Positions 36,401-49,542 of a stretch of DNA of 64,000 bases are shown here, in pieces. A program made the translations under genes and the position numbers. Origin of the DNA: Selaginella tamariscina. Taxonomy: Eukaryota > Streptophyta > Lycopodiopsida > Selaginellales > Selaginellaceae. How positions within the stretch are numbered: position 1 is the first letter of the stretch; each line of letters starts with the position of its first letter. The notes under the pieces are model-generated. The model worked only from the letters and a program-made list of their open reading frames with translations. It was not told the origin of the DNA and did no database searches. The stretch covers positions 124,001-188,000 of the forward strand of contig PUQB01000224.1 in the NCBI GenBank assembly GCA_003024785.1, given 5' to 3'.

Positions 36401-38430
36401 AAGTAGGAGAAGGAGAAGGAGATTGAAAAACATGAGAGTCAGATACAGGAGAGGTAAAAGAGAACATAGGAGTTATTTGAAAAGAAAAAAGATGAAAAGG
36501 AGCATGATTAGTGGCAATTCATGCATAGTAGTGGTAAGAACGAGGAGAGGAGAAGGAGGGAGCTATGAATGAAAAAGATGAAGGATCTTGGGGGATGGAA
36601 CATAAGCAAAGTAATGAAAAGAGGCAAGATTAGGGAAAACCTGTGCTAATGTTGACAAGTGTACAAGATTCAAAGAACCCTATACAAGTCCGTGAATGCA
36701 CAAAGTGAAGAGAGCATGCAAATGTGCTGATGAACTAACAAGAGGTGGATCTGTGAGGAGGAACCTTTGACATTGATACAGGAATAGGCACAGTCAATCT
36801 TATAGCTTGTACTGCCTCAGACATTAAGGTCGTATCCTTCAGCCGATCTGAGGATTTGCGACCACAACCATGGTATGCTCAAAACAATAGGAGTCGTCCG
36901 AGTCTTGATTAAGTTGAAGGAAATCGAACAATTGAATGCGCCATGGGTGCAAGAGAGGTGTAGTAGCAGAGTAACTATGCTAGAAGCAATCAGACAACCA
37001 TCTGCGACCTCTATAGGAACTACACGCTTCAACTTTACTAGGAATGTCATACTGAGCTGCAAAAGTGTCATCCATGAAGCATGCATTTGCACCAATGTTT
37101 AATAGGGCAGACTCCTTGAGCTCTTAATTATTGAAGTGAATGTATACAGAAACTTAAGTGATGGAATGTGTGAGTAACATTAATGGAGCCTGCGTCTACG
37201 TCCAACTTTGCAGCTCTAGACAAAGTGGACATTGAAGTTTTCCAATTAAACTTCAACTTTAACTTCATGCATCTTGAACTTCTGGCTTTAACATGACATT
37301 CTGCCACCTTGTGTCATGCTTCACCACAATATAAGCATAAGTTCTCACCACGACGACATTGCTTCTCAGCAGCTGAAAGTGGGCCATGCTTGTATTTGTC
37401 AGTCTCCATAAGAACTACTTCAGAAGATGTCGTAGGAACATGTGTTACAGCTACAGGATTGGCTTGTAGGAATTGTTGATGGGATTTTTCTTGACGCGTT
37501 TGAACAAAACGGTTGTCACAGCAAACGGCCTATTGCATGATCTCCTAAGGTTTGGGCATCTAGTAACATGTCCTTCACGTCATCCATCAACCCAAAACGG
37601 AAGTGTTCAATTAATGCAGTCTCGTCTTATGGAATGTTTGTGCAAAGTTGCTAAATTCGGATGTAGACGGAAATTGGTCGAGATCCTTATGCAGCTTCCT
37701 TAACTTTGTGCATGCAGATTAAAAGCCTGATTTAATTCAGAAAACCTTCGAAAATCAATGCGATTGCCACCGAACTTCTCCGACATGCTAATCTTTGGCT
37801 TGAAGAAGAGTTCAATGGAGAGAGAACCATGGATGCTTGAGAGAGAGCCTGCGCAACAGCCCTGGAGGATGCATCAGCAACTGCTGCATGTTGCATTGGT
37901 GAACCTTGCAGATTTGTGTGCAAAGTGGTCCAGCTCATGAAGTAACATTTGGTGCTCGCATTGAAATTGCTCAAAATTGCCATGATCTATGAAAGAAAAA
38001 AGAAGGAAAAAAGGGAAAAGAACCAAGAAAAAAAAAGTAACTAAAATCGAAGAGCTATAAAAGTTACTATCAAACTGTCAAGCCATGACCCAAGAGCATG
38101 ATAAGAACAAGAAGGCTTGATTCAAGAGCAAGGAACAAAACAAGAATGATCATAGAATGACTGGTGTTGATAGTAACTGATTGTACAACAATTAGGTCGA
38201 GCTTTTATACTCACAATTCCAAGAGGTAATCTAGGCATAAGCTAAAAATAATACTCTAGGAGCTAATCTAGGCATGAGCTAAAAATAATGTCCCTTATCC
38301 TGTAGGTATATCCTGTAAGCATATCCTGTAGGCATATCTATTGGTATATCTTGTAGTATATCATGTTGGTATATCATGTATATATCCATATCCTGTATCC
38401 CGTATCTGTATTCAGTATCGAGTCGTGACA
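33436..38430 (-). mobile_element. Ty3/gypsy chromovirus-like LTR retrotransposon, degraded, with a MITE in one LTR
   Basis: Fossil, broken many times. The left (3') LTR is about 33436-33994 and the right (5') LTR about 38085-38430. They share GACAAGAATGA, GAGCTTTTATACTCACAA and a series of TATCCTGTAGG-type phrases, and both end in GTCGTGACA. A purine-rich tract lies just inside the left LTR. On the minus strand, in order: gag-like region (about 37980-36400), reverse transcriptase ([20 protein letters not shown]), RNase H (QVLTDHKNLEFFQTDRVLS), a poorly preserved integrase region, and a C-terminal tail with HPMFHTSLLKPYHPSS and YEVATILDS, a chromodomain-type end. LTR divergence is visible by eye, so it is not recent. 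Confidence 0.88.
33557..33800. mobile_element. MITE, family M (complete copy), inserted in the gypsy LTR
   Basis: About 240 bp with terminal inverted repeats ACATTGTAACTAAAATGGGA and, inverted, ACGTTGTAACTAAAATGGGA. It interrupts the left LTR of the gypsy fossil: the right LTR reads straight through the same point (AGGTAATCTAGG). TAAT-like sequence flanks both ends, possibly the target duplication. AT-rich and non-coding. Confidence 0.8.
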
Positions 38431-41400
38431 TCAGAGAGTATATATGTTAGAGAGTTGGTTATTTGTGTCTCATTTTAAATTTTATTTTCTTATCAAAAAT
38501 TTGAAATTCTGACATAAGTTATCAGTTTGACATGTAAATTTGTAAATTCTACTCAAATCCAGATCTAATTCTTTTTCTCGTTTTTTCATTTTTTATAATT
38601 TTCTTTCTTCATATCTCCTCTTTCCTTGACAGTGATCACTTCATGAGCGACACTAAATTGGGTGCTAATGTTTATAGAAAAACAGGTGCCCTCTGTGCTA
38701 TTTACAAGTAAGTATTATAAATAAATTTAGAAATATTTATAAATTCACTCTCTTATATTCTCTCTTAAAATTAAAATTTAGAGTTTAAGAATCCATTAAG
38801 ATTGCATTATAAACCGCTAGGAATTTATCTCATTTACACATCCTTTACTTAAAATTCTCGGTTAGCTGAGATCGTAAAAAGTTCTCGATGGGTGGCAGGA
38901 TTAATCTGGCCATTCCTTTCTTGCCTTCTTAAAATGGTCAGCGGGATTAATTCTGCCACAACTTTGAAACGGAAAGGAATGGCGACATTAATTCATCAAT
39001 GCATCTTTGCTTCTTAAAAAGGGCGGCGGATTAATTGCCCACAAACTCTTGAAAAATGAAGAGCTAACATAATTAATTTTAAAAAGTTGTGGATTAATCC
39101 CACCACCATTCTAGGAGGCGGAGAAAGGGTGGCAGAATTAATTCGCCACCACTTGTATTAATCAAGCATGAGAATCTATACTTATACATAATTATGTATT
39201 ATTGCACATGCATATATATTAAGCACCCTTGATTCAGATTTTATTGCATATTGCATAAATAGATATCATAAATGACACAATTATTTATGTGCAGGACAAT
39301 ATGTTTAATACTGGAGATAAAATATATTTTTTTGGAACAACGAGATAGTTGGCACTGGAACTGTGGAAGTTCGAGATGATAATGCTTTATATCAAATATT
39401 GCCCAAGAATCTTGTGTGTACGTATGGGTGAACATCATTTGCAAACATGTTGAGGTTCCTGGAATAGAATTTGAAGAGGGTTCCCTGTATTGTGGAATGT
39501 GGATGAAGTCAAGGCTAACACAGAGAATGCAGAGTCATAAACAAATATTAGTACGAGTTCATAAGATGATGACTTGTTTGTTATGATGGATGAGGTGATG
39601 CCGTATCATGAAGAGAAACTAGGGTTATTTCATGGGTGTAGTTGTGATAGAGGTTTCACCTGATGGTTACATTGCATCTTGGATCGCTCATGAGGTGGCA
39701 AAATCTGAATTAAAATGGCGAGATAATTCAGCATATCCAGGGTTGGATTTCAATAATAACAACCTAGAAAACAACCCATATTTGAAGAGGTTCCTTGCAT
39801 TGGTCCTATAGTAAGAAAAAGGTGATTCATGGGCTGTAGATTTGCTTCTGCAAGTTCTAGCAAGAGGGTCACAAGGATCCCACATCTTCGGCAAGTGTTG
39901 CTAGCATTTCCACAATTAACTACTATAGAAAAATGTTGTCAGATGGCAAACCGAATGAAATTACCCAATATAGATATGCCTTTTATGCTCACTCAAAAGC
40001 AAAGGCATGAGTTTGTATATGCTGCACTAATTGGGTATATTGATGGAATGGCCTTCGACACAAGTTATCAGAGTACATCCATGGTATTTAATAAGGTGGC
40101 CATCTGCTTCAAAGCTTGGTACACTATATACGGGATTCCAAAGACCACGTTCTATCGCTGGAGGGATGAGTGGCTAGATGGAGGCGTACCTCAGTACATG
40201 GGAACACTCGCTTGGTCAAAACCCACTCTCACATTATGGCAGCCATAGAAATACTCAAGGCTTTTGTGGAAGCAAATGCAGACAGGATGCCTTACAAATG
40301 CCGTACCACAAATGCAGGGGTTAGGGAAAATTACCTTCAATTTACACTCAATTGAAGTTGTGAACATGTGAACAAGTACCTCAGTTTGATGGGGCTCCAT
40401 ACAATCTTCAACAACATATGGAATACTCATTTTAAGGATATGGAGATTGCAAAACACTCTAGCTTTTTATGTGACACTTGTACATCATTGAAGGCTATAA
40501 GGCTTGTGCAAAAACCTTGGTGGAGATCATTACCATTCAAAAGAAGATGGAGGCCCACATGATTGCACAACAAACTTGTCGGTCTCAGTACTATGCACAC
40601 TACATGCTTTCTGTGTCACGTCCGTCAGATACTTGTGCTTGATCATGACAAGATGGATCATTTAAAAACCAGCATTCCAAAACTCGTTGTAACACTAAAG
40701 TGCATTGGAAAATGTCATAAACTTCCGATTTCATTGACATGTGTGCTAATACATGGACATGGTTGTGAATCATATGGACACTTTTCACTTTCCACATTGG
40801 TTTAGCGACTCCAATTTCACTATTAGGTTGTTGACCATGTGTTTTAAAAACCTTGAAGCCCACTCACAAACAAGTCTTATAGGTATCTTAAAGTGAAGAA
40901 ACAACACCTTCATCTTTAACATTAATGCTCTCATGAACATGTTTGCATTAAGGCTACTTGGAATATGAAAGGCATTGTTAGTAGCCTGCCAAAAAACAAA
41001 TGGCCCTGTTAAGAGTTCTGGTTTGTGAAGGATTTAACTCACATAGTGTACACATGTGCTTAACATCAAATAAGCTTCCTCATCATTTGCTTTTATAGAT
41101 GGATAATTGTAGGCGAGAACAAAAATAAGTAAATCATTTTAGTTAAGGGTTTCTCAAGCTCATACTTACTTTATTTTCTTTATATACTAACATACTTGTC
41201 AATGCTTGTTGCCAAAGGCATGTTTGAGACAATCACGCTCAATTTCCTTATGGTTAGTCACACTCATGAAGATATTGATGCATTCTTCAGCAAGGTCTTC
41301 AACTTTACAAAAAGGATAAGCACACTTACCTTACCACATATGCATCTTCAAAAAAGTTGTGTTGGTCACCTTGTGCCACTACAATTCTTTTTCTCTATAA

Positions 41401-41920
41401 GAGATGGTATACTTATTATGCAGTAAAAGTTACAGCATTAGAGCATGAGTGGTTACCGAAAGAGGGCTTAATGTTTTTTAAAAGTGGAGAGGATGGAAAG
41501 CCACTTCTCCCAGAAGGACAACCAGACCCTATTCCATTAAGTGCCCAACTCAAGGAACAAAAGCTAATTATTGATAATGGCATCAAAGAATATGTGACAT
41601 GAGTTCAAAATTGATGCCAAAGAATTCTGATAAGGCAACTAGTTACTTTGAACTGTATAAGCATGTGGTTGATTATTGAAGACTGTTGTTCAAGAGTTAG
41701 AAAGGCATGTGTCACAAGTATATAATTACAACACCTTTTTTGGCCTAAAACAAGCTGGCAAGAGGAGATTGAAATGACATCAATGAGTGCAGACGACATA
41801 GAAGCTAGTAGTGATGTGGAAGTGCAAACCACACACTTTGTTGAACAAAGGAGCCAAAAATCTAAACCATACTTCAATTGCTGCAAGGATCTTCAAAATT
41901 AATGATCATCCTCATTACTC
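38431..41920 (+). mobile_element. DNA transposon copy with DUF7869-like protein (degenerate)
   Basis: Encodes, with interruptions, a protein of the type often annotated DUF7869 and thought to be transposase-related. Landmarks are KVAICFKAWYTIYGIPKTTF and HGNTRLVKTHSHIMAAIE near 40100-40240, MDNCRREQK near 41099, and NFLMVSHTHEDIDAFFSKVF at about 41245-41300, where the family usually reads VGHTHEDID. Later text (ALEHEWLPKEGLMFF) may be the C-terminal part. The coding order is split by stops and probable introns, so it looks inactive. Positions 38440-39480 match the second copy at 62340-64000, including a region of GGATTAAT palindromes (six units, 38895-39145). The ends of the element were not resolved. 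The left edge abuts the gypsy element. Confidence 0.7.
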
Positions 41921-42780
41921 CATATGTGTTATATAGTTATATAACCAGCCTATTTAGAGGGTTAAATTATTGACATACATGAAGTTATCACAAAAACAAT
42001 ATGGTAAAGGTTACATGGTTCAAACCACAAAAAAGGTCACATGAAAAGAAGAGCGAAAGATATAATGAAAACATGGTTTCCCAATCAAAAAGACCCAATA
42101 TGTTTTATAAATGTTAAACCCATTTGATATCGGTGGATATCAAGAAGCATTGATAAAGTCATAATTAACAAAACTGTAAAAGAATGTATGTTTTTTGAAG
42201 CTTAAAGCAATTACAAAATTATAAAATATAGTATTTTAATATTCATAATTATAATAAACTCTTTAATAATAGTACCAAATTGTTTACTTAACTATATAAA
42301 TTTATAAAAAGATATGAAAGATTGATTATATAGGATTTTGTATGTATATATATATATATATATTATTACTAGTACAATTTTAATTAATGTTATATTTAAA
42401 TATTAATATTTGAATAACAACATAACTATTCATATAATGTACCTTTCATGCTCTTTAATAAATTTATATTAGGCACATATAATCTTAAATATAATATATT
42501 ATATAACTTAATACCTTTTACTTTATAATGTTATTAATTTTTAGTCCACGAATGTTATAATTTATTAAAGGGTCAATTACAAAAATAGAATATTCTTCTT
42601 TAAACATATATTATTCTAAAGAATATTCCTTTATTAGTAAAAAAAATGCTAATTAAATAACTAAAATTGCTAATTATTAAAAAATGAGACTATAAACATG
42701 CCCATTTTAATTACAATGTGAATCTAATTCTATCCAACCTACGAAGGATGTAAACAACAACTTCAAGCACACATGGTTAA
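41921..42780. other. AT-rich stretch with a MITE fragment
   Basis: No gene seen. Contains a TA microsatellite near 42345-42365 and an M-family MITE fragment at about 42556-42725, whose end CCCATTTTAATTACAATGTG matches the M-element terminus. Confidence 0.5.
42556..42725. mobile_element. MITE fragment, family M (copy 3)
   Basis: The right half matches 33660-33800: shared ATGCTAATTAAAT, AATTGCTAATTATTAA and the terminal CCCATTTTAATTACAA. The left end is unclear. Non-coding. Confidence 0.6.
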
Positions 42781-45700
42781 TGTCATAGTTTTTATTATGA
42801 CTCGACCCTTTACTTTGGACGTTGACTGTTGTTACCTACTGTACTATGTTGATGGACCCTAGATGTAGTAGGAAACAGGCCCGCTTAGTGCACTTGGGTA
42901 TCTGGTGATGGTCCGGCCGGGTGTCATTAGGTATTTGCAGGAAACTCTAAGCGAAGCTAGAACTTACCTTCTAGAAAACCCACCCCCGAATAGGTTGATT
43001 GGTTTTGCAGATGAGTTGGCTGTTAAGTAGGGTTAGGAACACCCCTAGGGTTGCCCTAACCCACGCCCTAAAACCCCCCCCCCTTGGGTAGGGTTTAGGG
43101 GTAGGAGTAAGGGTGAGTTATAGGCTCATATTGCTAATTTATCTAAGGGGCTAAATTCAGTGCCAGCCCACTAACACAATAGGAAAAGAGGGGGGGGGGG
43201 CTCCGTCACATAAATAAGGTAGAGTATACGTAGGAGAGCTCCTGGGTTCATGAATGAGTTCGTTGCTCTTCTGCCGGTGCAAGCTTCAGCTTGTGTCGTT
43301 AAGGTACAACCCTCTGTTGTGCCGCCCTAACTTCCAGATGCCAGGGGTACGTCCCACCTTCGGGGTAGCTTACCCTTAACGTTGGCGAATCCATGCCTGG
43401 GAGGTCTTGTCGGATGCACGTTCCAAGAGGCAGAGGTTGAGGCTTGTCTCCAGCCTCCTCCTCCACGTCAAGCTAGGTGTAGCACTCACGGCCAAGCAAG
43501 GCACATCCGTGTCCTTGTCCAACTGTGGGCGTGGGATCTTGTTTGACAGGTTCACGTTACCTGGTTCCTGAGGGTTCATTGAGGGGTTCTAGAGTTGGCA
43601 TTTAGGAACCACGTTTGTGGTACTTGGTGCAACTCTTGAATCTAAGGGCTATGGCATGATAGCCCACATCGGAAGGCAGTGTCACATGGAGATGTGACAC
43701 TGGGCTAAACGTCACATGGTACAACGCCCGAGGCACGCCCTTTGGGGTTATGTCATGGGCTTGTCGCTAAGGGGTTGGATACTCTAGCAAACAGGCATGC
43801 TTGTGCTTGCACTAGGGTGCTAAGCCTTGGGCATCCGCTCAAGGGAGGTTAGGTCTCGTAACTAGGTGTGCTTTGGCACACTTGGCTAGGGGAGTGTTCT
43901 CCTTGGAATCCAGGGTTGAACAACCTAAGCTCATTAGCAAAGCCCTTTCGTAAGGCACTCGCAAGGTCATGTGCTTAGGGTTATCCCAAACCTAGCCTTA
44001 GGGAGTTTGCTTAGCAGAACACTCGTGTCCGCCTACGGCGCACACTCGTGTCCTCACTAAGTACTAGCCCTAGGTCTAGGGTATAACTTGGCCACTCAAA
44101 CCCTTAGGGGTTAGTCGTGGTTCAGGGTACCCCTTGTCGCCCTAAAGGGGTTGTACTCCCGGATGAGGGTGATTCCTCAAGGGGTAAGTGACGATGCCTT
44201 AGCTCTGTCAGGGGTATGTGTGGAACACACGTCTCCTTGATGGGGGTTAGGGCATGAGCCTGTCTAGGTCTTCTAGGGCAAGACCCTAAGTCAACTAGGG
44301 TTATCCCTCAAGGGTTTTGGGGTAGACACTCTAGGGAGACTTAGGCTAAACCCTAAGTCAACTAGGGTTATCCCTCAAGGGTTCTGGGGGCAGACATTCT
44401 AGGGAGACTTAGGCTAAACCCTAAGTCTCCTGTCCACTTGGGCATTAGAGTCTAACCCTAGGGGTCGTTGGGGTTGTTCTGGGAAACTTAGCGTTGCTCA
44501 CACAGGGTGATGACGCCGAATGGCCACCTGGTGCCACGTGTTGGCCCTTTGGGTTAAAACTCTGACAATTGGTATCGGAGCCTATTCTCTACGGTCAGTA
44601 GGACTACCTAAAGTGTAGTGTATTTTAGGGTTTAGTTAGTTCTAAATTCTTGAAGTACTCTATCACTTTCGGCTAATGTCTGAATTCTGCGTGGAGAGTT
44701 GGTCCTGAGATCTATAACTCTTCAGAGTACACCTACTTCATAAGTGGGTGTGGGTTATGGACTTAGAAGGTAGCACTTGGAAGTCAGCTTCCAAGTTGTA
44801 TGCCAGGTTATTTTACCTTATGGTTGTCCAGGTTACTTTACCATTTACTTCCACAAGACAAGGCATGTTAGTTTGTTCTGGCTTACAAACTAAGTCTTGT
44901 GAGATGGGCCTTGTGATATCCTATTCTACACATTATTGAAAATTTTTCTTTTTCTTTAAGGTGTTTGAATTTGGGATAACACATGATTTGAGAATGACTA
45001 TGTCCATTGAGTTTTGGCTTAGGTCAAGATTCAATATTTCAGCAATAGTGTTCAAACGGGGAAAGACTTATGTTCAGAAGTGCATCTTTGACTTCGGGAG
45101 AAGGGGCATATTCAAACATAAGAATGAACACTACATTTTGACAAAGTGTAAAATAAGCTCTATTATAGTGCATGTTTCCAGAGTGTAACTCAGAAGCAGA
45201 CTATGGTGATGAACTTATAATACAACGAATGTCAAATATTAACATATGATGAATATGTTAAGAAGTTGTTCGAAGATCCAATGTAATCAAAGTATTGTCC
45301 GATGTTCGCAATATTTTGATGATGCTAGCTACAAGTAACATTAGGTGGAATAGTTTACTAAGTTCAAGTCACCTAATTTGAACCTTAGTACAACTTGAAA
45401 CCTTAGTTAGTTGTAAGCGCGCACTCTGTATTCAAGTTAGCTAGCTCGACTAACTTGATTATGAAGTTGTCTCATAAGAGATCATGAGAGAACTTCGGAT
45501 AATAGCTAGAGAATTTCGTTATCTTATCAATATCGGTTTTGGGATAGATGGCATGATCTATCAGAAAGAGAAATGTTGGAAACATACGTTTACATTTTCA
45601 GTTTACTGAGTAATGAAGGACTTGCATAGTGATGGTGTTCCTTGAGTTGGTTCAATAGTATAATATTGTGTAGCGGGATTAGCTCAAGAAGATGGTGTCC

Positions 45701-48700
45701 CTTCTTAATGATTGTAATTCAAGGTTCGTCCAATATCCGTTCGAGAATATGAGGTCTCCTATCACCTCATCTGTTGAGATTTATATATTTTAAACTTTGA
45801 TAGAATTTGTGACAATCTTTTCAAGATTGGTTACAAATGACTTGTCAAAGTATGGTAATATCTCTTCAATATTGAGTTTGGAGTGCTTAATATCAAACTT
45901 GATTATGATCACATGAGGTGGCCATAATCATATAATATAAAGACTCAAGTGGATTTGAGTCTGACACTTTGGTAAGGCACTACCTTAGTGTTATAACTTG
46001 AAACGTGTTTTCAAGTTAGTTGAGAAATGAGACATTTCTCAATACATTACTTGAGGAGCAATGGGATACTTTCTGGATTGCTAGGTGTCTAGAGTGAATA
46101 ATGTATCTAGTTCAATGTACTGAACTAAATATTTTATTCATGTTTGGGGAGATCTATTGAAATATAAGGTATGACTAAAACATGAAGTTGATCTAACACT
46201 TCAGTGTTATGATAACATTTATGTAGAGGTTTATATCTTACTAAATCAATTAGATGAACCAGACACTAGTTCATGATTCCTCTTAGTCTCTGAACAAAGT
46301 TCCTCGAAATACTGTCGTAACATTATATTTCCGTCTCAAAAATTAAAGTTCGGTTCATGTAAACTAAGACCATATCTATAATGTAGTTGTAGCATTTTGA
46401 TAAATTGATATGATTATAAGTTTATATCCACTAGTATAACAACTAGTTGATAAGCTTAGGATTTGAACGTTAAAACGATCATTATCTAATTCGAGGTATC
46501 AATATCGAAATTGCGACTATTTATAGAATAAGGATTAGTTTTAAAAATGTTTATCAAAAACACTAGTTGCTTCAATTAGTGAAATGCTATACTTCGGTAT
46601 AGTGTTGAAAACATTTACGAAATAAGTTTAAGAGTTGGAAATAAATATAATGTTACGGAGGCGTACAGTATTACGAGTTCAGGGAGACTCTTATCGTGAA
46701 AACTAAGTTTTAAAATTCCGTATTTTGAACTTAGTACGATAAGGAGTTAGGAATTATTGAATGGCACCTAGTATGTTGTGCTCTTTGGAGAATGAGTACA
46801 ATGAGGGTACTAATTAAGACAAAGATTGTTGATTGAGGCATTAGAGATGGGTTGAATTTCCTGGTTTCCACATTGGTTTATAAGAAAGGTATGTTAGCTT
46901 ATCTGGTCCCTGAACTGGTCGGTGTTATGAAAGAGTACAAAGTTGATTGTGAAAGATGAATGGTAGTGCTATCACACTTGGTTGCAAATTTGACTGAATT
47001 TGATTCCTATCGGGAATAAATTTATGTTAATAACACACCAAGTGGATGGCAGGTTGGCAAGACCTTGTTGTATACATGTGTACAGCCATGCGCCTCTGTG
47101 ATCGCCTCTGGCCAGATTGATATGTTTACAAAGAACAGGGTTTTACGAATTGTACTCTTGTATCGGAAAAGAGCTTGATTCCGATAAAAGTCTCATACTT
47201 AGTCTGGCGTAACTATATACTAACGAGAGATATAGTAGCAGACCCTTATGAAAAGGGGTAATGAGAAACACCGAGGGATGCAGAGATGTAAGCTATAATA
47301 TCGTAACATGTGGGACCATTGGAAAATCAAAAAATGCGAAGGTGTTTGGTCAAGCATTTGAGAAGTGCTTGTTGTGCGCTAGATGACAGAGGTCATCAAC
47401 AGCGTTTAATATTAAGGAATAAAGCAAGTCTTTATTTCTTGTTAACCAAGGGGCCGGCAACAACACTAACTAGAGGCCTCCAATATAAATTCTAGTTAAG
47501 TAAAGAAATTAACCAGTGTTGTGTGCGTCGGGTGACAGACTTTGCAGACGTGCAAAAGGTCTCCAACTTCATGTCGCAGGTGGTGCCTCCGGCAGCTGGG
47601 TTTACGACTCAGTGAACGACGGTTCTGAAGTACTTGGTTTCGCGTAATGCAAGGGGGTAATAAATTATGTGAACTTTTGGCTGACTCCGCATAGAGTGAT
47701 ATGTTAGTTTTGGTTAGTTTTTTCTAACATTATCTAGTCTTGGAGTTGGACGTCAACGAGGACGTTGACATTTTCAAAGGCGGGGAGTGTGTCATAGTTT
47801 TTACTATGACTCGACCCTTTACTTTGGACGTTGACTGTTGTTACCTACTGTACTATGTTGATGGACCCTAGATGTAGTAGGAAACAGGCCCGCTTAGTGC
47901 ACTTGGGTATCTGGTGATGGTCCGGCCGGGTGTCATTAGGTATTTGCAGGAAACTCTAAGCGAAGCTAGAACTTACCTTCTAGAAAACCCACCCCCATTT
48001 TGACGTCCCGAATAGGTTGATTGGTCTTGCAGATGAGTTTGGCGTGTTAAGTAGGGTTAGGAACACCCCTAGGGTTGACCTAACCCTAGGGTTGCCCTAA
48101 CCCACGCCCTAAAACCCCCACCCCCTTGGGTAGGGTTTAGGGGTAGGAGTAAGGGTGAGTTATAGGCTCATATTGCTAATTTATCTAAGGGGCTAAATTC
48201 AGTGCCAGCCCACTAACACAATAGGAAAAGAGGGGGGGGGGGCTCCGTCACATAAATAAGGTAGAGTATACGTAGGAGAGCTCCTGGGTTCATGAATGAG
48301 TTCGTTGCTCTTCTGCCGGTGCAAGCTTCAGCTTGTGTCGTTAAGGTACAACCCTCTGTTGTGCCGCCCTAACTTCCAGATGCCAGGGGTACGTCCCACC
48401 TTCGGGGTAGCTTACCCTTAACGTTGGCGAATCCATGCCTGGGAGGTCTTGTCGGAATGCACGTTCCAAGAGGCAGAGGTTGAGGCTTGTCTCCAGCCTC
48501 CTCCTCCACGTCAAGCTAGGTGTAGCACTCACGGCCAAGCAAGGCACATCCGTGTCCTTGTCCAACTGTGGGCGTGGGATCTTGTTTGACAGGTTCACGT
48601 TACCTGGTTCCTGAGGGTTCATTGAGGGGTTCTAGAGTTGGCATTTAGGAACCACGTTTGTGGTACTTGGTGCAACTCTTGAATCTAAGGGCTATGGCAT

Positions 48701-49542
48701 GATAGCCCACATCGGAAGGCAGTGTCACATGGATGTGACACTGGGCTAAACGTCACATGGTACAACGCCCGAGGCACGCCCTTTGGGGTTATGTCATGGG
48801 CTTGTCGCTAAGGGGTTGGATACTCTAGCAAACAGGCATGCTTGTGCTTGCACTAGGGTGCTAAGCCTTGGGCATCCGCTCAAGGGAGGTTAGGTCTCGT
48901 AACTAGGTGTGCTTTGGCACACTTGGCTAGGGGAGTGTTCTCCTTGGAATCCAGGGGTTGAACAACCTAAGCTCATTAGCAGAAGCCCTTTCGTAAGGCA
49001 CTCGCAAGGTCATGTGCTTAGGGTTATCCCAAACCTAGCCTTAGGGAGTTTGCTTAGCAGAACACTCGTGTCCGTACGGCGCACACTCGTGTCCTCACTA
49101 AGTACTAGCCCTAGGTCTAGGGTATAACTTGGCCACTCAAACCCTTAGGGGTTAGTCGTGGTTCAGGGTACCCCTTGTCGCCCTAAAGGGGTTGTACTCC
49201 CGGATGAGGGTGATTCCTCAAGGGGTAAGTGACGATGCCTTAGCTCTGTCAGGGGTATGTGTGGAACACACGTCTCCTTGATGGGGGTTAGGGCATGAGC
49301 CTGTCTAGGTCTTCTAGGGCAAGACCCTAAGTCAACTAGGGTTATCCCTCAAGGGTTTTGGGGGTAGACACTCTAGGGAGACTTAGGCTAAACCCTAAGT
49401 CTCCTGTCCACTTGGGCATTAGAGTCTAACCTTAGGGGTCGTTGGGGTTGTTCTGGGAAACTTAGCGTTGCTCACACAGGGTGATAACGCCGAATGGCCA
49501 CCTGGTAACCACGTGTTGGCCCTTTGGGTTAAAACTCTGACA
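42781..49542 (+). mobile_element. Complete non-autonomous large-LTR retroelement
   Basis: Fossil in coding terms but structurally whole. The 5' LTR is 42781-44567 and the 3' LTR 47790-49542. Both have TGTCATAG...CTCTGACA ends and are nearly identical by eye. The primer site TGGTATCGGAGCC is at 44570-44582. A purine tract ending GGCGGGGAGTG is at 47779-47789. The identical pentamer GTTAA flanks both sides (42776-42780 and 49543-49547). The 3.2-kb interior has no gag or pol reading frame of useful length. Short text near 47215-47260 faintly resembles the end of a Copia polyprotein. Movement would have needed proteins from another element. High LTR similarity implies a recent insertion. It is the youngest of the four copies here. 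Confidence 0.92.

Noticed and set aside
44748-44939. Shared 63-codon frame just inside the LTR element (also 7435-7626) as a gag protein
   Set aside because: It is identical between copies only because the copies are related, and has no zinc knuckle or other gag mark. It is probably leader sequence.
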